Part shown: positions 8,005 to 16,145 of the stretch, piece by piece
Numbering within the stretch: the first letter of the stretch is position 1
Layout of the letters: each line of letters starts with the position of its first letter
Assembly (NCBI GenBank): GCA_023258655.1
Contig: JALQWO010000001.1
Location: 3,425-25,954, forward strand
DNA from: Bacteroidia bacterium
GTDB lineage: Bacteria > Bacteroidota > Bacteroidia > NS11-12g > UBA955
Direction: 5' to 3'
Length of the DNA: 22,530 nucleotides
Program-made: the position numbers and the translations under genes
Notes under the pieces: model-generated
Databases searched by the model: none
Seen by the model: the letters and a program-made list of their open reading frames with translations, nothing else
What the model was told of the DNA's origin: nothing

Positions 8005-9951
8005 TCAAATCCGACTCACAGAATTGCCCAATTTGGCGGCTATTTGGCGCTTTAAGTCGTTCAATTCCGCCAAATATTCCATCATCAAATCCACAGATTC
8101 TGGTTCCGCACCCTCTTCTTTGAACATTTCCAGCAGATTTTCTATCATCGCATCCACCTTTTTTCTGCGCAAATGCAGAAACATATTGATGACCTGCTCT
8201 TTGTATGCCATCGCCTCGTCCATCACATCAATGAAATTCTCGGCATAAGCCGGACTCAACGGATGACCATCCGCCATCACCCCTGCGGCCCATGCAGCAA
8301 TCTCCGTATCCAAATGATGAATGAAATGTTGTGCCCCTGGCCAACTTCCGGCTTGTTCAATTTCTCCATGCAGTTTCACAGCCAGCGAATCTTCCATCGC
8401 CAAGTTGGGATCACCCTGCAACTCTCCCCATACAAAATCAAACACCGTATTGCCCTCCTCAGAGAAGGGTTGTTCAGCAAACAACAACAACAATCGAAAC
8501 AAGGCCAATTCCTGATCCCTGTGACCGAGCAAGTTTACCTGAATGCGGTCTTTGACCTCTCCCTCAGGGGAAAAAGCAACTCCCGAAGCATCGATGGCGG
8601 CTGCCACCTCCTTCACGAAATCCTGTCGCTCCTTCACTTGCTGCTGCTTCAACAATACAGACAACTCTTGCAACAAGGTTGCTTGGTCGATATCGCAAAT
8701 GGAAGCCAATTGCTGTGTGAGGGCCGATCGTTTCAAAGGATCATTGATGAGTGCAACGCTTTTCAATATTTCCCGAACGGCATCCGACTTCCGCAGCGGG
8801 TCGTTCTTGGTATCGTCGATGAGCAACTTCGCCTTGAAGAAAATAAATGTTTCTTCGTGCGCATTGAGGTAGTTGAGAAAGGCCTCTCCCCCCAAAGATT
8901 GACAATAGGAATCGGGATCCTGCCCTTCCGGTAACGGCACCACACGCACGTTTAAGCCTTCTTGCAACAACAAATCAATACCCCGGATCGAGGCTTTGAT
9001 CCCCGCCATATCCCCATCATAAACCACCGTAACATTGGTGGTAAATCGCTTCAACAATTTGATCTGCCCAGGCGTTAACGCGGTACCCGAACTCGCGACC
9101 ACGTTCTCGATACCCGACTGATGCAGCGTAATGACATCGGTGTATCCTTCCGTCATGTACACTTTGTCGAATTTCTTCATCGCGTTCTTGGCCTGATACA
9201 AACCAAAAAGCACATCGCTCTTTTTGTACAGATCCGTCTCCGGAGAATTCACATACTTGGGCGATGGATCTGTGGAACTCATCTTCCTTCCCGCAAAACC
9301 AATCACCTTTCCCGTCACCGCATGGATGCTAAACATCACCCGGTACCGAAACAAATCGTAGTGAGAGCCATTGTCGCGCTGCTTCAACAGCCCCGCTTTG
9401 ACCATGACCTCCGGATTATATCCTTTGCTGTGGGCGACTTGCGACAGCGCCTCCCAACTTTCAGGACTGTATCCAAGCCCCCATTTTTTGATGGTGTCTA
9501 CCGTGAAGCCCCGCTCTTTGAAATAGGGCAATCCAATCGATTTTCCCTCCTCCGAATCGAACAGCTGATCAACAAAAAACTGTTGCGCAAAATCCACCGC
9601 CGCTTGGAGCGATTCTTTTTGACGCTGCTGTTCTTGGTAAACGTCTTGGTTCTCAGTGGTGGTCTCCATCAAGTCAACCCCGTATCGCTTGGCCAGGTTC
9701 CGCGCCGATTCCACAAAGCTCAAATTCTCAATATCCATCAAGAACTGAATGGCATTCCCGCCCTTTTGGCAACCAAAACACTTGTAAATACCGATGCTTG
9801 GCGTGACCACGAAAGATGGCGTCTTTTCATCATGAAACGGACAGCACCCCTTATATCGCGAGCCAGACCGCTTCAGCGAAACATAATCGCCAACCACGTC
9901 CTCAATGGACACAGTGTTCAACAATTGGTCGAGAGAACTTTGGACGATCAT
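8005..9951 (-). CDS. dnaG: DNA primase
   Basis: A complete 648-residue bacterial primase, which makes RNA primers for chromosome replication with the DnaB helicase. The N-terminal zinc ribbon is C37-x2-H40 and C58-x2-C61. The RNA-polymerase-like basic patch FRYRVMF spans 201-207. The TOPRIM domain includes E268 (MTEGYTDV), the acidic DGD at 312-314 (VVYDGDMAG) and DPD at 345-347, which bind catalytic metals. The C-terminal region from about 430 is the helicase-binding part, predicted helical. The start MIVQSSLDQLLNTVSIEDVV aligns with the usual beginning. A TAACTTCG promoter-like element ends only 4 nt before this ATG. It is divergent from the M20 amidohydrolase. Nothing is truncated. Confidence 0.97.
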   Translation of the reverse strand: MIVQSSLDQLLNTVSIEDVVGDYVSLKRSGSRYKGCCPFHDEKTPSFVVTPSIGIYKCFGCQKGGNAIQFLMDIENLSFVESARNLAKRYGVDLMETTTENQDVYQEQQRQKESLQAAVDFAQQFFVDQLFDSEEGKSIGLPYFKERGFTVDTIKKWGLGYSPESWEALSQVAHSKGYNPEVMVKAGLLKQRDNGSHYDLFRYRVMFSIHAVTGKVIGFAGRKMSSTDPSPKYVNSPETDLYKKSDVLFGLYQAKNAMKKFDKVYMTEGYTDVITLHQSGIENVVASSGTALTPGQIKLLKRFTTNVTVVYDGDMAGIKASIRGIDLLLQEGLNVRVVPLPEGQDPDSYCQSLGGEAFLNYLNAHEETFIFFKAKLLIDDTKNDPLRKSDAVREILKSVALINDPLKRSALTQQLASICDIDQATLLQELSVLLKQQQVKERQDFVKEVAAAIDASGVAFSPEGEVKDRIQVNLLGHRDQELALFRLLLLFAEQPFSEEGNTVFDFVWGELQGDPNLAMEDSLAVKLHGEIEQAGSWPGAQHFIHHLDTEIAAWAAGVMADGHPLSPAYAENFIDVMDEAMAYKEQVINMFLHLRRKKVDAMIENLLEMFKEEGAEPESVDLMMEYLAELNDLKRQIAAKLGNSVSRI

Positions 9952-9955
9952 AGAG

Positions 9956-9963
9956 CGAAGTTA
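9956..9963 (-). promoter_or_regulatory. Candidate -7 element (TAACTTCG) for dnaG
   Basis: On the minus strand TAACTTCG differs from the Bacteroidota TAnnTTTG consensus at one position and is followed by CTCT then the dnaG ATG. The same element type at the same 4-nt spacing occurs upstream of fabG and recG in this window. It predicts a transcript starting at or next to the start codon. Confidence 0.45.
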
Positions 9964-9969
9964 GGCGCG

Positions 9970-9992
9970 ATAGGTTGTTTGGTTCAACCTAT
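9970..9992. repeat. Inverted repeat between dnaG and the M20 gene
   Basis: Arms ATAGGTTG (9970-9977) and CAACCTAT (9985-9992) match perfectly around a 7-nt spacer. It sits between the divergent promoter elements of dnaG and the amidohydrolase, and its spacer contains a TTTG (9978-9981) that could be a -33 element for the amidohydrolase. It could be an operator or a transcript hairpin; no regulator is identified. Confidence 0.5.
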
Positions 9993-10004
9993 TGCTGAAA
10001 CCAT

Positions 10005-10012
10005 TAGATTTG
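10005..10012 (+). promoter_or_regulatory. Candidate -7 element (TAGATTTG) for the M20 gene
   Basis: TAGATTTG is an exact TAnnTTTG match with 32 nt before the ATG at 10045. A TTTG at 9978-9981 lies 23 nt upstream, slightly longer than the usual spacing of this promoter class. Unlike other genes here it would leave a leader of about 25-30 nt. Confidence 0.45.
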
Positions 10013-10044
10013 CAAAGTACTTCAACTGTAGCAATAATTCCAAC

Positions 10045-11235
10045 ATGGATATCAAGAATCACATTCAGCAGCGCGCGGGCCAAATTTTGCCCGAGTTGAT
10101 TCGCCTTCGCAGACACATTCACGAAAACCCCGAACTCTCTTTTCAGGAATATGAAACCGCGGCCTTGGTGGAAAAAGAACTGCAGTCCATGGGACTTCAA
10201 ACGCAGCGATTGGCCAATACCGGTGTGGTGGCTGTGATTGAAGGAAAAAATCCTGCCAAAAAAGTGGTTGGTTTGCGGGCAGACATGGATGCTTTGCCCA
10301 TTGTAGAGGTAAACGATGGCAGAACCTATCGCAGCAAAAAAGAAGGTGTTATGCACGCCTGCGGGCACGATGTCCATACGACCAGTTTGTTGGGTGCAGC
10401 GAGGTTGTTGAATGAAATCAAAGATTCTTTTGAAGGCAGCGTAAAATTGGTTTTTCAACCCGGCGAAGAGAAACTTCCCGGAGGTGCGTCTTTGATGATT
10501 GCGGATGGTGTGCTCAACAACCCCAAGGTGGACGTCATGATCGGACAACATGTGATGCCAGGCATTGAAACAGGCAAAACGGGTTTCCGTCCCGGATTGT
10601 ACATGGCAAGCACCGATGAAATATACATCAAAGTGATTGGCAAGGGCGGTCATGGGGCGATGCCACATTTCAACATCGACCCTGTATTGATCAGCGCGCA
10701 CATGATTGTGGCTCTGCAGCAAGTGGTTTCCCGGGCGGCCAATCCGGCGATCCCCTCAGTTTTGTCGTTCGGAAAAGTCATCGCCGCGGGAGCTACCAAT
10801 GTAATTCCCAACGAGGTCATCATCGAAGGCACATTCCGCACGCTGGATGAAAACTGGCGAAGTCAGGCCCATGAAAAAATGCTACAAATTGCCAAAGGCG
10901 TTGTGGAAGGCATGGGCGGACAAGTGGAGTTCGATATTCGCAGGGGATATCCCTTTTTGAAAAATCACGAATCGCTCACCCAGCACCTACAAGCCGAAGC
11001 CAAGCACTATTTGGGAGAGCAAAACGTAGAGGATCTGGGCATTTGGATGGCAGCGGAAGACTTTTCATACTTTTCACAAGCAGTACCCAGCTGCTTTTAT
11101 CGCCTAGGCACCAAAAACGAGGCAAAAAATACTGGATTCAGTGTGCATCATCCCTCCTTTGATGTGGATGAAGATGCCTTGGAGCAAGGTTGCGGCTTGT
11201 TGGCGTATTTGGCATTGAGCGAACTCAATCGCTGA
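10045..11235 (+). CDS. M20D-family amidohydrolase (N-acyl-amino acid hydrolase type)
   Basis: A 396-residue zinc or manganese-type metallopeptidase homologue of the IAA-amino acid hydrolase/hippurate hydrolase group, which cleaves N-acyl bonds of amino acids. Conserved parts are RRHIHENPELSFQEYET (22-38), LRADMDALPI (77-86), the metal motif HACGHDVH with C106 and H108, QPGEE with E141/E142, H169 (MIGQHV), and the C-terminal HHPSFDVDE with the last metal histidine. The dimerisation domain (GGHGAMPHFNIDPV, about 200) is present. The start is the ATG at 10045; the same frame is open much further upstream (from 9121), but that part is antisense to dnaG and has no family similarity. The substrate is not defined. 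It ends 9 bp from the convergent START-like gene. Confidence 0.93.
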   Translation: MDIKNHIQQRAGQILPELIRLRRHIHENPELSFQEYETAALVEKELQSMGLQTQRLANTGVVAVIEGKNPAKKVVGLRADMDALPIVEVNDGRTYRSKKEGVMHACGHDVHTTSLLGAARLLNEIKDSFEGSVKLVFQPGEEKLPGGASLMIADGVLNNPKVDVMIGQHVMPGIETGKTGFRPGLYMASTDEIYIKVIGKGGHGAMPHFNIDPVLISAHMIVALQQVVSRAANPAIPSVLSFGKVIAAGATNVIPNEVIIEGTFRTLDENWRSQAHEKMLQIAKGVVEGMGGQVEFDIRRGYPFLKNHESLTQHLQAEAKHYLGEQNVEDLGIWMAAEDFSYFSQAVPSCFYRLGTKNEAKNTGFSVHHPSFDVDEDALEQGCGLLAYLALSELNR

Positions 11236-11244
11236 GACTAACCC

Positions 11245-11646
11245 CTAGCCTCCTATCGTATATTTCAGGTTGTCTACGGCGGCATCCCAAATGGCCGCGG
11301 TATTATCCTCATCACCCGCATTCACAAATTCAGTAATCACCAGGTCAATGTCGCCCGTGATGGCGTCCTGGGCTATTCGGAATTCCAAAAACTCCTCGGA
11401 ATCCGGGGCATCCACCATTTTAAAGCGCACATATTTGCTGTTGACCGCTTTCACCAAAATGGCATTGGCCTCGGTACCATCGTCCCATTTGAATTTGTAT
11501 TTATCACCGCCTTGAACACCCACATGATCAGCGAACCAACTTTGCAAACCCGATGGATTGGAAATGTACTGATAGAGAATGTTTGCAGAAGACCGCATAG
11601 GGTATTCGAGTTCCAATTTGTTGCGAATGGGTAAAGCTGTGGTCAT
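11245..11646 (-). CDS. START-like domain protein (AHSA1/SRPBCC superfamily)
   Basis: A 133-residue single-domain protein typical of Bacteroidota. Its sequence fits the START-like group: an N-terminal strand then LYQYISNPSGLQSWFADHV, then YKFKWDDGTEANAILVKA, then VRFKMVDAPDSEEFLEFRI, and the C-terminal helix TAAIWDAAVDNLKYTIGG. This helix-grip fold usually binds a hydrophobic ligand; no enzymatic residues are evident and the role is unknown. It is probably cytosolic. A polar stretch ITEFVNAGDEDN precedes the last helix. It is a single-gene unit, convergent with the amidohydrolase and divergent from the PAP2 gene by 104 bp. The upstream gap shows no clean TAnnTTTG on its strand. Confidence 0.85.
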   Translation of the reverse strand: MTTALPIRNKLELEYPMRSSANILYQYISNPSGLQSWFADHVGVQGGDKYKFKWDDGTEANAILVKAVNSKYVRFKMVDAPDSEEFLEFRIAQDAITGDIDLVITEFVNAGDEDNTAAIWDAAVDNLKYTIGG

Positions 11647-11734
11647 AGGCGTTCAATATCAGCGATTAAGATGTCTTGACGCAAAAAAAACAATTTATCG
11701 TGAATATCAAAATGTTTCGCGGTTGCGAAGTAAT

Positions 11735-11742
11735 TATCTTTG
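11735..11742 (+). promoter_or_regulatory. Candidate -7 element (TATCTTTG) for the PAP2 gene
   Basis: TATCTTTG matches TAnnTTTG exactly and ends 8 nt before the ATG at 11751. A TTTC at 11715-11718 is a possible weak -33 element. This element also decides the start: the open frame begins at 11676, but starting there would put the promoter inside the coding region. Confidence 0.6.
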
Positions 11743-11750
11743 TGTGTCTC

Positions 11751-12353
11751 ATGTTAAAACTACCCTACTTCTTGGCTTCTGGCGTTACACTCCTTTTGGG
11801 TTGGACCGCAGTGGCATTGGGTTTAAACATGAACATCACATGGACGATCCATCAATCAGGCGGCCCGTTGTACGATGATTTTTTTATCCACTTTTCGTGG
11901 TTGGCTGAATGGGCATTGATTTTTTTGTCTGTGACCATCGCACTGATAGTGGACTGGAAACGAGCCCTTTTCATGGGTGGGATATTGGGAATTCAAGCCC
12001 TGATCGTCGCGGCCATCAAGCAAGGACTCAATGCTCCAAGACCCATTGAAATCAATCATCATTGGGTAAGGTTGATTCCCCATCTCCAAATACACCATTG
12101 GCAGGCATTTCCATCAGGACATACAGCGGTGGCCTTTTTCACCATGGGTTGGTTGTCGCTGAATTACCCCAAATCCTACAAACATTCTTGGGCTGTTGGC
12201 CTGTTCCTTTTTATAGTCGCCGCGGGCATAGGCTATTCTCGCATGTACTTGGGCCAGCATTCACTGATCGATGTTTGTGCCGGTGCCAGTATCGCACTGA
12301 TTTTTCTCTTCATCGCCCAATACTTGGGCAACAAATGGCGAATTCATGAATAA
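11751..12353 (+). CDS. PAP2-family membrane phosphatase
   Basis: A 200-residue integral membrane phosphatase of the type 2 phosphatidic acid phosphatase superfamily. All three catalytic motifs are intact: K90-x6-R97-P98 (KQGLNAPRP), P121-S-G-H124 (FPSGHTA) and S163-R164-x5-H170-x3-D174 (SRMYLGQHSLID). The nucleophile is H170, activated by D174. Several transmembrane helices flank them (6-24, 53-68, 76-88, 126-137, 149-161, 178-192). Substrates in this superfamily are lipid phosphates such as undecaprenyl pyrophosphate, phosphatidylglycerol phosphate or lipid A; the active site faces the periplasm. The start at 11751 is chosen from the promoter and the first membrane helix. Its stop overlaps the glycosyltransferase ATG by 8 bp, suggesting coupled production and perhaps a shared lipid-linked pathway. 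Confidence 0.92.
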   Translation: MLKLPYFLASGVTLLLGWTAVALGLNMNITWTIHQSGGPLYDDFFIHFSWLAEWALIFLSVTIALIVDWKRALFMGGILGIQALIVAAIKQGLNAPRPIEINHHWVRLIPHLQIHHWQAFPSGHTAVAFFTMGWLSLNYPKSYKHSWAVGLFLFIVAAGIGYSRMYLGQHSLIDVCAGASIALIFLFIAQYLGNKWRIHE

Positions 12354-14040
12354 GGCGCAAGTACACCTCATCATCACCACACTCGCTATACTCATCTTCC
12401 TTCCGGGGTTAGGCATCACGCCTTTGTTTGATTGGGACGAACTAAATTTTGCGGAAGCTGCCCGTGAAATGAAACTCACCGGCAACCCCTATTACGTGCA
12501 AGTGGGCTTTGAACCATTCTGGGAGAAACCCCCTTTGTTTATTTGGTTACAAACCTTTTTTCTCTCTCTATTTGGGGACCACACCTTTGTCTATCGACTG
12601 CCCAACGCCCTCGCCGGAATCGTTACGGCAAATTTGGCCTATCACATCGGATATTATTTGGGCCGACGTGCATTGGGTGTTTTCTGGTCCTTGGCGATTG
12701 CGCTCACGTTTGCCCCGCTACTGTATTTCAAATTGGGGATCATCGACCCAGTTTTCAATTTGTTTATATTTCTGGCTGTTTGGCATTGGTATCGCATCAC
12801 CCGCAGTGAATCAGAAGAAACCCGTCCACATTGGCATTACTTTCTCGTAGGTATTTTTATTGGTCTGGCGGTTCTCACCAAAGGACAAGTTGCCTTGTTG
12901 TTGTTGGGTTTGTTGGTTTTGGTCATTACTGCCTACCGAGGTCGATGGCAAGACATATTTTCCACGCGAATTTTGATTGCGCTGTTGGGCTGTGTCCTCA
13001 TTGTAGGCAGCTGGATTTTGCAGGTGTACAACCACCTCGGTCCCCAATTTTTTGATTCCTTCATCGCCTACCAACTAGAACTCGTCAAAGGACAAATTCC
13101 TTGGCACAATCAGCCCTGGTTTTACCATGTTATTGTCTTGTTGTTTCTGTGTTTTCCGTCCGCTGCCCTGGCATTGCCCTACTTGTTTCAGCGCGGTGAA
13201 GAGGATTTTGGTTTAGAAAGTTGGCATGCGGTGATGCGCACCTTGTTTTGGGTGGTACTGATTGTTTTCAGCCTCGTCACCACCAAAATCATCCATTACA
13301 GCAGTTTGTGTTGGTTCCCCCTCACCTATTTCGCTGGTTACCATACCTACCTCATTCACACAAATCGCGGTCATCATCATTGGATTCAAAAACTGACCTT
13401 GTTTATCACTGCCCTGGGCTTACTGGCAGCCATGATCCTACTGCCATTGGTGTTCGGTAGATCAGACATCCCCCAATGGGCGTCACCATACCTCGACGCT
13501 TTTGCCAAAGGATTGCTGTCCAACCACACTCCTTGGTCCTTTACCGCCTTGATACCCGCAATGCTCATGCTGTTGTTGGTATTCCCTTGGCTAATCAAAA
13601 ACTTCTTGCAGACCCAGTGGCACCCGGGGAAATTGTTCATGGGGATGGGTGCCGTGTCTTTGGCTACCTATTTCTTTTTGCTTCCTGCAGCGGAATCTTT
13701 GCTACAAAGCGAGCTCACGGCCACTGTAAAACATGAAACGGCCCAACAAGATGCCTTCGTAGAAACCCATGGATTTCGTTCTTATGCACTGTATTTCCAC
13801 GGGAAATTTGCAGCTGCTGACATGGAGGGCCCTTGGCTAACAGATACTTTTGTTTTACACCGCAGTGTCAATAGCCCCTACCCAAAACAAGAAGCCAAAC
13901 GGGTATGGATCAAAGATGCCAATCACCATGAAAATGCCCGATTAATCACCAAATCCACCTTTTTCGCGGATCGTTATTTCCGTTATCAATTCAATCTCAT
14001 CGACAGTCAAGGCGCCTACTTCGTTTGGCAGCGACGCTGA
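12346..14040 (+). CDS. ArnT/PMT-type membrane glycosyltransferase (GT-C, family 39/83-like)
   Basis: A 564-residue multipass membrane protein. Near the N-terminus it has the GT-C acidic motif FDWDELNFAEAAREM (28-42, with D29/D31/E32) followed by EKPPLFIWLQ (60-69), the pattern of ArnT and other enzymes that transfer a sugar from a polyprenyl phosphate donor onto lipid or protein in the periplasm. About ten to twelve hydrophobic helices follow up to about residue 460, then a soluble C-terminal domain (about 470-564) ends in AYFVWQRR. The acceptor could be lipid A, another glycolipid or exported protein. It overlaps the PAP2 gene by 8 bp. The ATG at 12346 is the only sensible start. It is followed by arginase after 53 nt. 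Confidence 0.88.
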   Translation: MNKAQVHLIITTLAILIFLPGLGITPLFDWDELNFAEAAREMKLTGNPYYVQVGFEPFWEKPPLFIWLQTFFLSLFGDHTFVYRLPNALAGIVTANLAYHIGYYLGRRALGVFWSLAIALTFAPLLYFKLGIIDPVFNLFIFLAVWHWYRITRSESEETRPHWHYFLVGIFIGLAVLTKGQVALLLLGLLVLVITAYRGRWQDIFSTRILIALLGCVLIVGSWILQVYNHLGPQFFDSFIAYQLELVKGQIPWHNQPWFYHVIVLLFLCFPSAALALPYLFQRGEEDFGLESWHAVMRTLFWVVLIVFSLVTTKIIHYSSLCWFPLTYFAGYHTYLIHTNRGHHHWIQKLTLFITALGLLAAMILLPLVFGRSDIPQWASPYLDAFAKGLLSNHTPWSFTALIPAMLMLLLVFPWLIKNFLQTQWHPGKLFMGMGAVSLATYFFLLPAAESLLQSELTATVKHETAQQDAFVETHGFRSYALYFHGKFAAADMEGPWLTDTFVLHRSVNSPYPKQEAKRVWIKDANHHENARLITKSTFFADRYFRYQFNLIDSQGAYFVWQRR

Positions 14041-14093
14041 CATTTGCATATTAAAAAATTGCGTTATATTGCGAGAATAGGAATCTCCGTGGC

Positions 14094-15071
14094 ATGGTTA
14101 TGAAAGAACAAAATATCAGCATTATTACATCAGAATGGGAATACGGAGCTGGTAAATTGGGAAGCAGTGCAGGCCCCGCCAAAATTGTTGAATCCTATCT
14201 AAATCAAGGCAATTTCAACCACTTGGCGGAGGAAATAATTACCGTATCGCCTGGGGCTGCGCCCCACCGCAGTTCTGACAGTCTGCCGGCAGATTCCAAC
14301 ACATACACCATCCGACCAAACTTAAAAAATGGGGCGGAATTATTGGTACATCAAACGGCATTCGCCAAAAAAGTTGCCCACCAACTAAATCTCGGACATC
14401 GGTGCTTGTTGCTCACCGCAGACCACAGCAATGGCATTGGAGGCGTGAGTGGATTGTGTAGCACGGTGGATGCAAATTCGGTTGGTGTGATTTGGATAGA
14501 TGCCCATTACGACTTGCATTCCCCCTATACCACACCGTCAGGCAACAGCCATGGCATGGCAGTGAACGCATTGATTGACGACAATAACACCGAACACGCC
14601 GTGCAAGCGGTTTCCCCAGAAGAAGCGCAGTTATGGGAAGCCATCAAAGGCATTAAAGGCATAGGCAATGCCATTCCTGCAACCAATTTGGTCTTCTTGG
14701 GTGTACGCGACTTTGAAGAGGCAGAAGATGCCCTTGTTAGCAAACACCGCATTTGCAGTATTCACCCCACAGAAATCAAAGAAAAAGGCATCGAAGCGTG
14801 CTTAGAAAAAGCATTGCAGCATTTATCGCATTGCAAGTATTTATATGTCAGTTTCGACGTTGATTCCATGGATCCAACCATATCCACTGCTACAGGCACA
14901 CCCGTTGATGGGGGACTCACTTTGGATGAAGCCAAAACCACCATCCGAACATTGATGGGAGATAACAGAACCCGCTGTTTGGAAATTACGGAATACAATC
15001 CTTCCTTGCCCCAACCTGAGGAAATGCTTGAAGCAGTGCGCGAAATCTTAGGCGATAGTGGATTGATCTAA
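14094..15071 (+). CDS. rocF: Arginase (ureohydrolase superfamily)
   Basis: A 325-residue ureohydrolase, expected to hydrolyse arginine to ornithine and urea using two manganese ions. Metal ligands are visible: H111 (TADHSNGIGG), D136/H138/D140 (IDAHYDLH) and D245/D247 (SFDVDSMDP). The arginase-type SGNSHGM gives catalytic H153, and E290 in LEITEYNPSL matches the substrate-binding glutamate. These SGNxHG and xEYNP features favour arginase over agmatinase or formimidoylglutamase. Odd point: the usual GGDHS is TADHS here. A nearby ATG at 14100 is an alternative start. The 53-bp upstream gap has TATATTG but no clean promoter. Its last eight codons overlap the tail of the convergent acyl-CoA reductase (24 bp). 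Confidence 0.85.
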   Translation: MVMKEQNISIITSEWEYGAGKLGSSAGPAKIVESYLNQGNFNHLAEEIITVSPGAAPHRSSDSLPADSNTYTIRPNLKNGAELLVHQTAFAKKVAHQLNLGHRCLLLTADHSNGIGGVSGLCSTVDANSVGVIWIDAHYDLHSPYTTPSGNSHGMAVNALIDDNNTEHAVQAVSPEEAQLWEAIKGIKGIGNAIPATNLVFLGVRDFEEAEDALVSKHRICSIHPTEIKEKGIEACLEKALQHLSHCKYLYVSFDVDSMDPTISTATGTPVDGGLTLDEAKTTIRTLMGDNRTRCLEITEYNPSLPQPEEMLEAVREILGDSGLI

Positions 15072-16070
15072 CAACCACTGCACCGTGTCTACACCATCGG
15101 CGTAATCCTGCAATTGGGTGCACTGAGCCTGCCCGAAAGGCAAAGCACCTATCCCATCGATGTTAGACACTACGCACTGCAGTTGATTTTCCCAAGATTT
15201 GAGTTTTTGAGTCACGTCATCCAAGGCAGCATAATGCGAATAATTCAGCATACCCACAGGCGCATACAATTCATCTTTCTCCTTGGCAATCACGTACCCC
15301 GTATCGATGTGGGGGTCCAAGTTCATGAGTAACATCGCGCGGTGATATTGGTAATTATTGATGTATTTGTTGTGGTGTTGAATGTCGGCGTAGTGCGCAT
15401 CCCAACATTGAAATAAGGGTGTAAAGTCGTATCCATTCGGCACCAACAAGTGGGTCACATTCCTACATCCCAGTCCGAAAAAATCGAAAACATCCCTGCC
15501 CAAAGCGATGAAATCTTCTGGGGTTTCCTTCCCCGAAAGAACGGCCAAACTGTTCCGGTGATTGCGAATGACGTGGGGAATGTGCTTGAAGTATGCCGAA
15601 AAGTAGCGAGCTGAATTATTGCTCCCCGTGGCGATGGCCACATCGAGTTGTTTGAGCTGCTCCACGAAGGTGATCCGGTCCTGCCAAATGGCATCCATGT
15701 CACCCGCTTTCTGAAGGAGTTGTTTGGGCAACACCGCATCGTCAGACGACAACTTTGCACTCACCCGATAACCCGTTAACACGCCCACCAACAAATCGTG
15801 CAATCCCACCAACGGCACATTGCCTGCCATGATGATTCCCAAATGGGTATTACCCACATTACTGGGCCATTGATAGCTCCCTAACCAACGATCCACGGAT
15901 GCATCAGACATTGAAATCACCCATTGTTTCAGGGCATTTTTTACCTGCACCTCCTCAAACCACCGATTTTGGTGATAGGCCTGCTGTAAGATGGGGGCTG
16001 CCTCATCGCTACTCTCCAACCAAGTCAGTGCTTCGCGCAACGACGATAATGCTTTTTTCTGCCACATCAT
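15048..16070 (-). CDS. LuxC-domain acyl-CoA reductase
   Basis: A 340-residue protein of the LuxC/acyl-CoA reductase family, a branch of the aldehyde dehydrogenase superfamily. Signature parts are HLGIIMAGNVPLVGLHDLL (76-94), SAKLSSDD (104-111), IATGSNNSARYF (146-157), IRNHRNSLAVLSG and FFGLGCRNVTHLLVP, with C202 as the predicted nucleophile that forms the acyl-thioester. LuxC reduces long-chain acyl groups to aldehydes; this Bacteroidota form is widespread but its substrate is not established. The N-terminus MMWQKKAL has two possible ATGs (16070 and 16067). A TAAATTTG promoter element ends 7 nt upstream. It is divergent from the second beta-barrel gene (75 bp) and its 3' end runs 24 bp into arginase. 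Confidence 0.88.
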   Translation of the reverse strand: MMWQKKALSSLREALTWLESSDEAAPILQQAYHQNRWFEEVQVKNALKQWVISMSDASVDRWLGSYQWPSNVGNTHLGIIMAGNVPLVGLHDLLVGVLTGYRVSAKLSSDDAVLPKQLLQKAGDMDAIWQDRITFVEQLKQLDVAIATGSNNSARYFSAYFKHIPHVIRNHRNSLAVLSGKETPEDFIALGRDVFDFFGLGCRNVTHLLVPNGYDFTPLFQCWDAHYADIQHHNKYINNYQYHRAMLLMNLDPHIDTGYVIAKEKDELYAPVGMLNYSHYAALDDVTQKLKSWENQLQCVVSNIDGIGALPFGQAQCTQLQDYADGVDTVQWLLDQSTIA

Positions 16071-16077
16071 TTCGACA

Positions 16078-16085
16078 CAAATTTA
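16078..16085 (-). promoter_or_regulatory. Candidate -7 element (TAAATTTG) for the acyl-CoA reductase
   Basis: Minus-strand TAAATTTG is an exact TAnnTTTG match, 7 nt before the first ATG of the reductase. No clear -33 TTTG was seen. It is part of a 75-bp divergent control region shared with the beta-barrel gene. Confidence 0.5.
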
Positions 16086-16127
16086 CGATGCTTCGACCGA
16101 TACCACACGGCGTAAGAAGCGGTTTAT

Positions 16128-16135
16128 TATCTTTG
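16128..16135 (+). promoter_or_regulatory. Candidate -7 element (TATCTTTG) for the second beta-barrel gene
   Basis: TATCTTTG matches TAnnTTTG exactly and ends 10 nt before the ATG at 16146. The identical octamer precedes the PAP2 and ZIP genes at 8 and 5 nt. The predicted leader is only a few nucleotides. No clear -33 element was found. Confidence 0.55.
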
Positions 16136-16145
16136 TGGGTAAGAG

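Noticed and set aside
8173..8934. A 253-codon open frame on plus inside dnaG
   Set aside because: It is fully antisense to an intact primase with conserved motifs and has no recognisable domain.
9121..10044. A plus-strand open frame continuous with the M20 amidohydrolase, adding about 308 residues upstream
   Set aside because: It is antisense to dnaG, low-complexity in a way typical of shadow frames, and the amidohydrolase family begins at MDIKNHIQQRAG (10045).
9961..10722. A 253-codon minus-strand open frame across the amidohydrolase start
   Set aside because: It is antisense to the conserved metal-binding half of the amidohydrolase, His/Phe-rich and without family similarity.
11676..11750. 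Longer PAP2 start with 25 extra residues
   Set aside because: The TATCTTTG promoter element (11735-11742) would lie inside the coding sequence, and the membrane protein begins naturally at 11751.
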